64,000 bases of DNA from Desulfobaculum sp044987625 (GTDB lineage: Bacteria; Desulfobacterota; Desulfovibrionia; Desulfovibrionales; Desulfovibrionaceae). Both the position numbers and the translations under genes were made by a program. Location of the stretch: contig NZ_JBJDSB010000001.1 of the NCBI RefSeq assembly GCF_044987625.1, positions 1,250,843-1,314,842 of the forward strand. The letters run 5' to 3'. The first letter of the stretch is position 1, and each line of letters starts with the position of its first letter. Below, piece by piece: positions 16,082 to 24,009 of this stretch. The notes under the pieces are model-generated. The model did no database searches. It was given only the letters and a program-made list of their open reading frames with translations, and was not told the DNA's origin.

Positions 16082-16579
16082 TTACTGGGCCAGGTTTTCC
16101 TCAACGGGAGCGGGGATGCTCTGCGTGGGCACGTCGCCGGAGGACTGGCGCGGGGCAATCATAATCTCCACAACGGTGTCGAAGGTGCCGTCCAGAATAT
16201 TGATGATGCAGTCACGGTCCGGCTTTTCGAAGACCATGATGGTGCGGTTGTACTTCATCTTGCTGCGCAGGTGCCAGTTGTCTTTGGTCATGTTGCGCTC
16301 AAAGAAGTTGGCAAGGTCCACGGCGTTGACGCGGCCAGCGTAGGTGACGATACCGGTCTTGAAGTTCGGCGTCTCAAAGACGAAGGACTTTTTGTTGTCC
16401 AGCTCCAAGTCATTGGGAATAAGGATATCGTCAAACTCCTGATACGAACTCACGGCCTTGGCGGCAACGTGTCGGTTCGGCTCGGGAGAGGCGTCGGAAC
16501 GGTTTTGCAGTGCCGACTGGCAGGAGCACAGGGACAGCAAGGAAACCATTGCCAGGATCAGGAGAATCGGTCTATGCAT
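16082..16579 (-). CDS. Uncharacterised lipoprotein
   Basis: This 165-residue exported lipoprotein has a signal peptide from MHRPILLILAMVSLLSLCSC, with the lipobox LLSLC placing the lipidated cysteine near residue 19. The mature part contains FVFETPNFKTGIVTYAGRV and a predicted mixed alpha/beta domain with DNWHLRSKMKYN. No catalytic motif is visible, and the function is unknown. The start at 16579 follows GGAGG by 4 bases and gives a clean signal peptide; the ORF's upstream ATG at 16633 does not. It is the first gene of a leftward group with coaBC and is divergent from queA. Confidence 0.8.
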   Translation of the reverse strand: MHRPILLILAMVSLLSLCSCQSALQNRSDASPEPNRHVAAKAVSSYQEFDDILIPNDLELDNKKSFVFETPNFKTGIVTYAGRVNAVDLANFFERNMTKDNWHLRSKMKYNRTIMVFEKPDRDCIINILDGTFDTVVEIMIAPRQSSGDVPTQSIPAPVEENLAQ

Positions 16580-16805
16580 GTTGCCTCCAGAGTCACGGTG
16601 ATTGCGTGTACAGTTGATAGTGTGGCAAGCCACGTTTCAGCCAGTCGTACACCCTAATCGACTCGAAGCCAAACATCAATCAGGACGGGGCCTCCCGGTG
16701 CGTAACCGGTCCGGTTCTCCCGCTTTTTTCCAGCGGGAGCACCCCTCTCGTATGCCCTGCCCGCAAATGCGGTGGGACCGTCCCCCCGCCGGGATGCAGA
16801 TTGCC

Positions 16806-17900
16806 ATGAGTGATATACCCGTAGAATACCAACTTTCGTCCTATACCTTCGAGCTGCCCGAGGACCAAATCGCGCAGGAGCCAGCCGCTAACCGCGATGC
16901 ATCAAAGCTCCTTGTGCTCGACAAGGCCACCGGCCAGACCGAGATAGACACCTTTGCCTCCATCGTGGACCGTTTGCCCGAGAATACCCTTCTCGTCGCC
17001 AACAATTCCAAGGTGCTCCCCGCCCGTGTGTTCGGGCATAAGGAGACCGGCGGCAAGGTGGAGTTTCTGCTGCTTACCCCCCTCCCCCTCGTGCTCGGGC
17101 GCGTGCAGGACGCCGGAGACGGCTGGTCCTCCGCCGAGGTCGACGGGTTGCTGCGCGCCTCCAAGGGGCCAAAAGTCGGCCAGACCATTACCATCAGCGA
17201 CGATTTCCGCCTTGACGTGCTGGACCGGCGCGAGTTTGGCCAGAGCACGGTGCGCCTCATTTGGCGCGGCGATTTGGCCCAACTCTTCATCGCCAACGGC
17301 CACTATCCCCTGCCCCCCTATATCCGCCGTCCCGATACCCCCGAGGACGCCAAGCGCTACCAGACCGTCTACGCCGAGGACGCCAAGCTCGGCTCTGTGG
17401 CTGCGCCGACTGCGGGCCTGCACTTTACGCCAGAGGTGCGCGAGCGTCTTGCCCAGCGCGGCATTGAATGGGCGGAGGTGACGCTGTACGTGGGCTACGG
17501 CACCTTCAGCCCCGTGCGGTGCGAGGATATCCGCGAGCACTCCATGCATGGCGAATACATCGAAGTCAGCGAGAACACCGCCCGCGCCGTGCGCGAGGCC
17601 AAGGCCTCCGGACGCCCTGTGGTGTGCGTCGGCACCACCAGCGTGCGCTCCCTTGAGGGCGCGTTTGCGGCTACAGGGGGCATTCAGCCCTACACCGGAT
17701 GGACGAATATTTACTTGTACCCGGGGCGGAAATTCAATGTCGTTGACCGTATGCTGACGAATTTCCATTTGCCAGAGTCCTCGCTCCTTATTATGGTTTC
17801 TGCGCTCGCTGGAAGGGATTCCGTGCTCGCAGCGTACGCAACCGCGCTCGAGAACAAGTTTCGTTTCTTCTCTTACGGCGACGCAATGCTCATACTCTAG
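16806..17900 (+). CDS. queA: S-adenosylmethionine:tRNA ribosyltransferase-isomerase
   Basis: QueA (364 residues) transfers and isomerises the ribose of SAM onto preQ1-modified tRNA, forming epoxyqueuosine at the wobble position. Diagnostic blocks include YELPEDQIAQEP-like FELPEDQIAQEPAANRD at the N-terminus, NNSKVLPAR, GHYPLPPYIRRPD, the long AAPTAGLHFTPE block, HSMHGEYIEV and the C-terminal NFHLPESSLLIMVSA. The ATG at 16806 starts MSDIPVEYQL at the family's normal N-terminus; its ribosome site is weak (CCGGGATG upstream). It is divergent from the lipoprotein gene and 74 bp ahead of the oxidoreductase operon. Confidence 0.95.
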   Translation: MSDIPVEYQLSSYTFELPEDQIAQEPAANRDASKLLVLDKATGQTEIDTFASIVDRLPENTLLVANNSKVLPARVFGHKETGGKVEFLLLTPLPLVLGRVQDAGDGWSSAEVDGLLRASKGPKVGQTITISDDFRLDVLDRREFGQSTVRLIWRGDLAQLFIANGHYPLPPYIRRPDTPEDAKRYQTVYAEDAKLGSVAAPTAGLHFTPEVRERLAQRGIEWAEVTLYVGYGTFSPVRCEDIREHSMHGEYIEVSENTARAVREAKASGRPVVCVGTTSVRSLEGAFAATGGIQPYTGWTNIYLYPGRKFNVVDRMLTNFHLPESSLLIMVSALAGRDSVLAAYATALENKFRFFSYGDAMLIL

Positions 17901-17974
17901 CCAGCCGCGCCCCGCGCATTGACCTGCTCTCGGACGGCTGGCTGATTGACTCTTGAATCAGCAAGGAGCTGCGT

Positions 17975-18205
17975 ATGTCCAGAATCGAGATTCGGGAAGA
18001 GCGGTGTAAGGGCTGTTTGCTCTGTACCACCGTCTGCCCGAAGGAGATCATTCAGCAGTCCGACAGGTTCAATGCCCAGGGCTACAAAGTGGTCGAGGTT
18101 CCTCAGGGGAAAATGGAGGAATGCATCGGCTGTATGTCTTGCGCAAAAATCTGCCCGGACTTCTGCTTCACCGTCTACAAGACCCCAAAGGCCAAGGAGG
18201 CGTAG
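17975..18205 (+). CDS. 2-oxoacid:ferredoxin oxidoreductase, ferredoxin-like (delta) subunit
   Basis: This 76-residue electron-transfer subunit has two complete 4Fe-4S motifs, CKGCLLCTTVCP and CIGCMSCAKICP. It is the first gene of a four-gene operon and would pass electrons from the TPP-bound substrate to a soluble ferredoxin. CAAGGAG precedes the ATG, and the next subunit starts 3 bases after its stop. Comparable subunits are KorD or VorD. The set oxidatively decarboxylates a 2-oxoacid (2-oxoglutarate or branched-chain 2-oxoacids) to the CoA thioester, or runs in reverse. Confidence 0.9.
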   Translation: MSRIEIREERCKGCLLCTTVCPKEIIQQSDRFNAQGYKVVEVPQGKMEECIGCMSCAKICPDFCFTVYKTPKAKEA

Positions 18206-18208
18206 ACG

Positions 18209-19276
18209 ATGGCCAAACAATCTCCGGAAAAACGCTTCGTCAAAGGCAATGAGGCCATCGCCCGCGGCGCCCTCGCCGCCGGGTGCAAGTGCTTCTTCGG
18301 CTACCCCATTACCCCGCAGAACGAGATTCCTGAATTCCTCTCCAAGGCGCTCCCCGACGCCGGAGGCGAATTTGTGCAGGCAGAGAGCGAAGTCGCCGCG
18401 GCAAACATGCTGCTGGGCGCCGCCGCGTGCGGCGTACGCGCCATGACGTCGTCCTCCAGCCCCGGCATGTCTCTGAAGCAGGAAGCCATTTCCTACATGG
18501 CCGGAAGCCAGCTGCCCGCCGTCCTCGTCAACATGAACAGAGGCGGTCCGGGCCTTGGCGACATTGGCCCAAGTCAGGGCGACTATTACCAGTCCACCCG
18601 CGGCGGCGGACACGGCGACTACCGCCTGCTCGTCCTCGCCCCCGCAACTTGTCAGGAAGGCTATGACCTCATCATCGAGGCCTTCACCCTCGCCTTCCGC
18701 TATAAGAACCCTGTGATGATTCTTGGCGACGCCATCCTCGGCCAGATGAAGGAGCCTGTCTCCTGCTGGCAGCCAGAGGACGTGGACGACAACGCCGGTC
18801 CGTGGCAACTGGACGGCGCCGCTGGCCGCGACCCAAGGCTCATCAAGTCCCTCTTCCTCGAAGAAGGCGCCCTTGCCGCGCACAACACCGTTCTGCAGAA
18901 CAAGTACGAGGCCATGAAGGCGGAAATCCGCTACGAGGCCTATGAATGTGATGATGCGGATCTTGTTGTCGTGGCCTATGGCTCCATCGGGCGCATCGTC
19001 AAAAGCACTGTGCGCGCCCTGCGCGCCAAGGGGCACAAGGTTGGTCTGTTCAGGCCCATCACGCTGTACCCCTTCCCCACCGAAGCGCTGGAGCAGCTGG
19101 CCGCCAACGGCAAGCGATTCCTGACCATTGAGCACAACCTTGGGCAGATGGTCGACGATGTGCGGCTGGCCGTGCGGCGGCATGCGGATTCTGACTTCCA
19201 TGCCCAGATGCCCGGCACCCTGCCCAACCCCGATGACTTCGAAGCCCCCATTCTTGAGCGGCTGGGAGGGAAGTAA
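18209..19276 (+). CDS. 2-oxoacid:ferredoxin oxidoreductase, alpha subunit (KorA/VorB type)
   Basis: This 355-residue subunit of an oxygen-sensitive 2-oxoacid:ferredoxin oxidoreductase contains the pyrimidine-binding and transketolase-C-like domains. Family blocks visible are GNEAIARGALAAGCKCFFGYPITPQNEI, SSSSPGMSLKQEA, PAVLVNMNRGGPGLG and the C-terminal LVVVAYGSIGRIVKSTVRA followed by GLFRPITLYPFP. The arrangement delta-alpha-beta-gamma and these motifs match 2-oxoglutarate and 3-methyl-2-oxobutanoate enzymes rather than pyruvate oxidoreductase, which in this lineage is usually one long chain. The exact substrate is not resolved. Confidence 0.92.
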   Translation: MAKQSPEKRFVKGNEAIARGALAAGCKCFFGYPITPQNEIPEFLSKALPDAGGEFVQAESEVAAANMLLGAAACGVRAMTSSSSPGMSLKQEAISYMAGSQLPAVLVNMNRGGPGLGDIGPSQGDYYQSTRGGGHGDYRLLVLAPATCQEGYDLIIEAFTLAFRYKNPVMILGDAILGQMKEPVSCWQPEDVDDNAGPWQLDGAAGRDPRLIKSLFLEEGALAAHNTVLQNKYEAMKAEIRYEAYECDDADLVVVAYGSIGRIVKSTVRALRAKGHKVGLFRPITLYPFPTEALEQLAANGKRFLTIEHNLGQMVDDVRLAVRRHADSDFHAQMPGTLPNPDDFEAPILERLGGK

Positions 19277-19278
19277 AC

Positions 19279-20043
19279 ATGCCTCAGACACAGGAAAAAC
19301 TCGTGTTCAAGCCGTCGGAGGTTCTCGTTGACCGTCCGACGCATTATTGCCCCGGATGCCAGCACGGCACGGTGCACCGCATCGTGGCCGAGTGCCTCGA
19401 AGAGATGGGTCTTGCCGAAAAGACCGTCTGCATCGGCTCCATCGGCTGTTCGGTGTTTATCTACAATTACCTCACGGTAGACGCCGTCGAGGCCCCCCAC
19501 GGCCGCGCCCCCGCTGTGGCCACCGGTGCCAAGCGTGCCCGCGAGGATGCCTTCGTCTTTGCCTATCAGGGCGATGGCGACTTGGCGTCCATCGGCCTTG
19601 CCGAGATTATGCACGCCGCCAACCGTGGCGAACGTATCTCCATCATCTTCGTGAACAACACCGTCTACGGCATGACCGGCGGACAGATGGCCCCCACCAC
19701 CATGATTGGTCAGGCCACCACCACCTGCCCCGGCGGACGCTGCGAAGACAAAGAAGGTCTGCCCATCAAGATGGCGGAAATCATCGCCGGGCTGGGCGGC
19801 ACCGCCTACTCAGCGCGCGTGGCCGTCAACACCGTGGGCAACATCGCCAAGGCCAAAAAGGCCGTCCGCCGCGCCTTCGAGGCGCAGGAAAATGGCGAAG
19901 GCTTCGGCTTTGTGGAATTCCTCGCCACCTGCCCCACCAACTGGAAGATGTCCCCCGTCGCTGCCAACGAACGCATCGCGTCGGAATTGATCCCCTACTT
20001 CCCGCTCGGCGTGTTCACTGACCGCGCCGCGGGTGAGGAATAA
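19279..20043 (+). CDS. 2-oxoacid:ferredoxin oxidoreductase, beta (TPP-binding) subunit
   Basis: This 254-residue subunit carries thiamine diphosphate. The TPP-Mg motif starts at YQGDGDLASIGLAEI and ends about 28 residues later at the NN of IIFVNNTVYGMTGGQ. The cysteines of YCPGCQHG near the N-terminus and the IGSIGCSVF block are usual for the KorB/VorA group. It starts 2 bases after the alpha-subunit stop behind GGGAGGGAAG, so the subunits should be made in equal amounts. Confidence 0.93.
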   Translation: MPQTQEKLVFKPSEVLVDRPTHYCPGCQHGTVHRIVAECLEEMGLAEKTVCIGSIGCSVFIYNYLTVDAVEAPHGRAPAVATGAKRAREDAFVFAYQGDGDLASIGLAEIMHAANRGERISIIFVNNTVYGMTGGQMAPTTMIGQATTTCPGGRCEDKEGLPIKMAEIIAGLGGTAYSARVAVNTVGNIAKAKKAVRRAFEAQENGEGFGFVEFLATCPTNWKMSPVAANERIASELIPYFPLGVFTDRAAGEE

Positions 20044-20052
20044 GGAGCCGCT

Positions 20053-20607
20053 ATGCTGTATCAGGATGTCATCATGGCGGGGTTCGGCGGACAGGGCGTG
20101 ATGCTTATTGGCAATCTGCTGGCCTACGCCGGTATGGGCCAAGGGTTCAACGTCACCTATATCCCGGTCTATGGCCCGGAAATGCGTGGCGGTACCGCCA
20201 ACTGCACCGTCGTTGTCTCCAGTGAGGAAATCGGCTCGCCCATCATTCGCACCCCCAAGAGCCTTATCATCATGAATAGGCCCTCGCTGGATAAGTTCCA
20301 GCCGCGGATGCAGGACGGTGGCGTGCAAATCATCAACTCGTCCCTCGTGGACGAAGAGCTTGTCGAAACCGAACGCGTACGTTCCATCATGGTCCCCTGC
20401 AACGATATCGCCGACTCCATCGGCAATACGCGTATGGCCAACATGGTCGCCCTCGGCGCCTACGTCCACGCCACCGGCGTCATGCCCGTCAGCGCCGTGC
20501 AAGATGCACTGCCAAACGTTATCTCCAAACGCTACGAAAAACTCATCCCCAAAAACGCCGAAGCCCTGCAAGCAGGGGCCGACGTTGCCGCCAAGGCCCT
20601 GCACTAG
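20053..20607 (+). CDS. 2-oxoacid:ferredoxin oxidoreductase, gamma subunit
   Basis: This 184-residue gamma (catalytic-domain) subunit has the family signature IMAGFGGQGVMLIGNLLAYAG at the N-terminus, YGPEMRGGTANCTV and a C-terminal helical region. It completes the delta-alpha-beta-gamma complex. TAAGGAG precedes its ATG, 9 bp after the beta subunit. A strong terminator follows at 20635, so it is the last gene of the operon. Confidence 0.93.
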   Translation: MLYQDVIMAGFGGQGVMLIGNLLAYAGMGQGFNVTYIPVYGPEMRGGTANCTVVVSSEEIGSPIIRTPKSLIIMNRPSLDKFQPRMQDGGVQIINSSLVDEELVETERVRSIMVPCNDIADSIGNTRMANMVALGAYVHATGVMPVSAVQDALPNVISKRYEKLIPKNAEALQAGADVAAKALH

Positions 20608-20634
20608 CGCCAAAGGTGGACATGAGAAGAAGAC

Positions 20635-20667
20635 GGGAGGGCGTGGTTGCGCCCTCCCCTTTTTTTG
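20635..20667 (+). terminator. Terminator of the oxidoreductase operon
   Basis: A 9-bp stem (GGGAGGGCG at 20635-20643 with CGCCCTCCC at 20650-20658) is followed by C and eight Ts. Confidence 0.9.
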
Positions 20668-20711
20668 TAAAGAGGTTTTTTGGGCCTCCGACGGCCTAAG
20701 AAAGAAAGAGT

Positions 20712-21006
20712 GCCTCCGGCGGCTCAAGGGTGTGACACCCTTGAGAATCCCCAGGATTTTCGGGGCGGAAGCCGCCCCGAAAATAAGGGGTGGGTGGGCG
20801 GGGTCTTTTGCCTTGTATTTTTATCTTTCGTACACATTCCCAACAGGGATTCTCACCGGTATTCAAATCGCACCCAAGCCCCCCAAAAAAACTCTTCCAT
20901 CAACACGGACGGGAGCCGTCAGGGGTGACGACAGTTCCATATAAAGCCGCCCGGTCTGTGCGCACGCAGGATTGTTAAGGACGGTAGTCCTTAACCCGCC
21001 GGAGGC
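20712..21006 (+). repeat. Intergenic structured repeat, copy C
   Basis: This copy lies 45 bp beyond the operon terminator and has perfect 11-bp inverted ends. Hairpin 1 is CTCAAGGGTG-TGA-CACCCTTGAG, hairpin 2 is CGGGGCGG-AAGC-CCGCCCCG, and hairpin 3 is GTTAAGGAC-GGTA-GTCCTTAAC. The G-rich stretch 20787-20803 has four G-tracts with 1-base loops. Homology with copy D continues outward on both sides (AAGAAAGAAAGAGT before, CTCTCTTTATCTCT after). The remaining gap to aroE contains one more hairpin at about 21017-21055 (AAGGTTTCTC with GAGAAACCTT) and no gene. Confidence 0.88.
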
Positions 21007-21256
21007 TCTCTTTATCTCTAAGGTTTCTCGCCTTTTCAGGCTGAGAAACCTTAGACCTCACGTCGCCGAAGGCAAAAAAACGTTTGCCGCCCCACTTCCC
21101 GTCGCCCACTCCACCGCCACGAACGCCACCGTTGCTGTGGTTGGGCGTTGACGTCACGCCCGTGCTGACCGAGGATAGCGAAGCGATTGCGCGTTCTTGG
21201 AGCGCGGCAGCCCCGCGCACTGAAGAGTGGCGCACGAAAACGCATATGGAGACGAT

Positions 21257-22099
21257 ATGACTGCACAGCAGACGCACGGCGCCTCGGATGAGCCGAAGCG
21301 CTATGGAATAATTGGGTGGCCGCTGGGCCATAGTATGAGTCCTCTTCTGCACAACTGGGCGTTTGGCCAGCTAGGGATGAATGCGGAGTATAAGGCGTAC
21401 CCTCTTCCGCCGGAGGACTTGGAGTATTTTATGGCGCATATGCGCGAGGCTCCGCTGTCCGGACTGTCGGTAACCATTCCGCACAAGCTGGCGATAAAGG
21501 GCTATGTGGACGGCCTGTCTGACGGCGTTATTGCGGTTGGCGCGGCCAATACGTTGTATTGGGACGGAAAGCGCCTTATGGCGGAAAATACTGATGTATT
21601 CGGCTTTCAGGCGCCTCTTCGCAAGATGCCGATCCGCATTGAGTCGGCCATTGTGTACGGCGCTGGTGGAGCGTCGCGCGCTGTGGTGGCTGGGCTGTTG
21701 GAGCTTGGCGTCCCGGACATTGTGATTGTCAACAGGTCGGCGGACAAGGCAATGGAGTTGGCGAGCGAATTCCACGTCTCAGCGGCGGATTGGGACGAGC
21801 GTCATCGTATTGACGCGCAGTTGCATGTGAATGCGACGCCGCTTGGCATGTCTGGCGACGGTGTTGCATTGTCTCCCTTGCCGGAGGGCGTGAAGCTGGG
21901 GCCGGGGCAGATTGCCTATGACATCGTGTACAACCCTGTGCGGACGACATTCCTTGAGCAGGCGTCCGAAGCGGGGTGCCATACGGTGGACGGGCTGGAG
22001 ATGTTCCTGCATCAGGCTGTGGAGCAGTTCCGGCTGTGGACGGGCGAGATGTTCTCCTTGGAGGATGCCCGCGCGCTTCTGCGCGAGCAGTTGGGCTAG
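21257..22099 (+). CDS. aroE: Shikimate dehydrogenase
   Basis: This 280-residue NADP-dependent enzyme reduces 3-dehydroshikimate in aromatic amino-acid synthesis. The substrate-binding region IIGWPLGHSMSP, the catalytic lysine in VTIPHKLAIKG, the NTD of AENTDVFGF and the nucleotide motif YGAGGASRAV are all present, as is DGLEMFLHQAVEQF at the C-terminus. The ATG at 21257 is preferred because GGAG lies 5 bases upstream; an upstream ATG at 21227 lacks one. A relaxed parS-like site follows 10 bp after the stop, then ftsEX. Confidence 0.94.
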   Translation: MTAQQTHGASDEPKRYGIIGWPLGHSMSPLLHNWAFGQLGMNAEYKAYPLPPEDLEYFMAHMREAPLSGLSVTIPHKLAIKGYVDGLSDGVIAVGAANTLYWDGKRLMAENTDVFGFQAPLRKMPIRIESAIVYGAGGASRAVVAGLLELGVPDIVIVNRSADKAMELASEFHVSAADWDERHRIDAQLHVNATPLGMSGDGVALSPLPEGVKLGPGQIAYDIVYNPVRTTFLEQASEAGCHTVDGLEMFLHQAVEQFRLWTGEMFSLEDARALLREQLG

Positions 22100-22108
22100 A
22101 ATCCCCAG

Positions 22109-22124
22109 TGTTTCCCGTGGAACA
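22109..22124. other. Relaxed parS-like site 4
   Basis: TGTTTCCCGTGGAACA matches 14 of 16 positions of the parS consensus. It lies in the aroE-ftsE gap. Confidence 0.5.
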
Positions 22125-22224
22125 CTCCTTTTTGCCTGCACGCGGCGGCGCTGAGGTTTGCCCTTGCGCGGTAAACCCGCTACCGTTTGGGCCTTTTCTG
22201 AACTGAGACAGCACCGGAGAACCG

Positions 22225-22965
22225 ATGGAAAAGCGTTCGAGCGGTAATATAGTCGATGTGCGGCGCGTGTCGCACAACTTTGGCACCCACTGGGCGCTGA
22301 AGGACGTGAGCCTGTCGCTGGAAAAAGGCGGCTTTCTGTTTTTGACGGGACCGTCTGGCGCGGGCAAGACAACGCTGCTGCGCCTCCTGTACGGCTCGCT
22401 TCCGCTGACGCGTGGTGCGGCGGAGGTGGCGGGCTTTCAGCTCAAGGGGTTGAAAAAGACGCGGCTGCCGCAGCTACGGCGGCAGGTGAGCGTGGTGTTT
22501 CAGGATTTTCGCGTGCTACCGGATAGAACGGTGGCGGAAAACGTGGCCTTGCCCCTTGAGGTACGCGGCGAAAAGCGGCGCACCATAGACCGCCGCGTCA
22601 ACGCCGTGCTCAGAAGTCTGAACCTTTCCAGCAAGAGCCGCTGCCTGTGCGCGGAACTCTCCGGCGGCGAACAGCAGCGGGTGGCCATTGCCCGGTCCAT
22701 CGTGGTGAACCCCAAGCTGCTGTTGGCGGATGAGCCAACGGGCAACCTCGATCTCGACCTTGCTATGCACTTGATGGACGTTTTCAAGCAGTTCCATACC
22801 TTTGGGACGACCATTATCCTTGCAACGCATAACCGTGAGATTGTGCGCTCCGTCCCGCATGCGCGGCGGCTGGAGCTTGCGGACGGACAGGTTGTGGGCG
22901 AGGCGCAGGCAGGCGAATGGGGGCCGGTGTGCGACATTGCTCCGCAGGAGGACCCGGTATGCTGA
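22225..22965 (+). CDS. ftsE: Cell division ATP-binding protein FtsE
   Basis: This 246-residue ABC ATPase works with FtsX at the divisome to activate peptidoglycan hydrolases. Walker A GPSGAGKTT is at about residues 41-49. The Q-loop VVFQDFRVL, the signature LSGGEQQRVAIARS, Walker B LLLADEPTGNLD and the switch ATHN follow in order. FtsX starts inside its last codons (7-bp overlap), confirming the pair. CGGAG precedes the ATG. Confidence 0.92.
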   Translation: MEKRSSGNIVDVRRVSHNFGTHWALKDVSLSLEKGGFLFLTGPSGAGKTTLLRLLYGSLPLTRGAAEVAGFQLKGLKKTRLPQLRRQVSVVFQDFRVLPDRTVAENVALPLEVRGEKRRTIDRRVNAVLRSLNLSSKSRCLCAELSGGEQQRVAIARSIVVNPKLLLADEPTGNLDLDLAMHLMDVFKQFHTFGTTIILATHNREIVRSVPHARRLELADGQVVGEAQAGEWGPVCDIAPQEDPVC

Positions 22966-23837
22966 GCACCGTGTTTCGCCTGATATGCCGGGGGCTGAGG
23001 GATATGGTCCGCAATCCCCTCTCCCAGACGCTGACGCTCCTTGCCGTGACGCTTGCCGTGTTCCTTGGCGGGCTGTTTTTGTTGGTGGTGAGCAATCTGG
23101 ACCGCGAGCTTTTGGACGTGAAGGGTCGGTTTGCCTTTCAGGTGTACTGGAATGCCGAGGCCGACGCGCAGACCGTGCAGGATGCGTGGGCGCGCCTTCA
23201 GTCCTTGCCGCATCTGACGTCGTGGAAAACCTTTACGCCGGACGAGGCGCTGGCCGACCTTGGCGAGACCCTTGACGGCGCGCAGGCCCTTAAGGCGCTG
23301 GGGCAGGATAACCCTCTGCCGCCCACGGCGCTCCTCCACTTTTCGCCGCCGCCGGGCGATGCCGACGCCTTTGCGCGGGATATGCTGGCGCAGTTGCAGG
23401 CCTTGCCGGGGGTGGCGGATGTGCACTATGACGCGCTGCAGATTGAGCTTGCCAGTTCGTGGGCGTCGTTTTCGCGCACCATCTTATGGCCGCTTATTGC
23501 GCTGCTTGCCTTTGTGGTGGCGCTGCTGGTGGCGAACACGATGAAGCTGTCCATGCTTTCGCGCCGGGATGAGGTGGCAATCCTGCACCTTGTGGGCGCG
23601 GCGCGGTGGTATATTCGCCTTCCGCTCCTTGCTGGCGGAGCCAGCCTTGGCGTGGTGGCTGGCGTTTTGGCGCTGGTGCTGCTGCGCGGGGCGCAGCTGG
23701 CGCTGGCGGAATTTTGCGCCACGCCGCCCCTGCATTTGGAGGTGCACTACCTGTCGTGGGCGCAGTGCCTTGCCATGGTGGTCGGCCCCGCCGTTGTGGG
23801 GATGGCCAGTGGCTGGGTGGCTGTGAAGGAATATTGA
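22959..23837 (+). CDS. ftsX: Cell division protein FtsX
   Basis: This 292-residue membrane partner of FtsE has a first membrane helix at about residues 24-46, then a periplasmic region of about 125 residues that in this family contacts hydrolase activators. Three more C-terminal helices (about 173-195, 220-245, 265-285) carry the MacB/FtsX-type block NTMKLSMLSRRDEVAILHLVGA. The ATG at 22959 lies behind CAGGAGGA and overlaps the ftsE stop. A terminator follows, so the operon is probably just ftsEX, perhaps read from aroE. Confidence 0.9.
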   Translation: MLSTVFRLICRGLRDMVRNPLSQTLTLLAVTLAVFLGGLFLLVVSNLDRELLDVKGRFAFQVYWNAEADAQTVQDAWARLQSLPHLTSWKTFTPDEALADLGETLDGAQALKALGQDNPLPPTALLHFSPPPGDADAFARDMLAQLQALPGVADVHYDALQIELASSWASFSRTILWPLIALLAFVVALLVANTMKLSMLSRRDEVAILHLVGAARWYIRLPLLAGGASLGVVAGVLALVLLRGAQLALAEFCATPPLHLEVHYLSWAQCLAMVVGPAVVGMASGWVAVKEY

Positions 23838-23868
23838 CCTCCGCCCTGCTCCCTCCTGTTTTCAACAC

Positions 23869-23911
23869 AGACGGTCCCCGTGCGCAGAGGCGCGCGGGGG
23901 CCGTCTTTTTG
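23869..23911 (+). terminator. Terminator of ftsEX
   Basis: A long, slightly imperfect stem (AGACGGTCCCCGTGCGC with GCGCGCGGGGGCCGTCT) is followed by five Ts. Confidence 0.85.
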
Positions 23912-24009
23912 TAGGCCGCAGGACAACGGCCTTGCGCCCGTGGCGCATCCTGTCTACCGTGCTGGGTACGCAACCAATTTATTCACAGCATGGAGAAAGG
24001 ATACCGACT

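Noticed and set aside
16717..16739. Hairpin CTCCCGCT...AGCGGGAG upstream of queA as a terminator or preQ1 riboswitch
   Set aside because: The T-run is in the loop rather than after the stem, and no preQ1 aptamer consensus is visible; it is probably incidental.
20680..20928. Similar 70-80-residue open frames in repeat copies C, D and E (peptides beginning PPAAQGCDTLENPQDF) that look like a small protein family
   Set aside because: They are translations of the structured repeat itself, have no ribosome sites, lack counterparts in the other copies, and differ through indels in the A-runs. The similarity comes from the DNA element.
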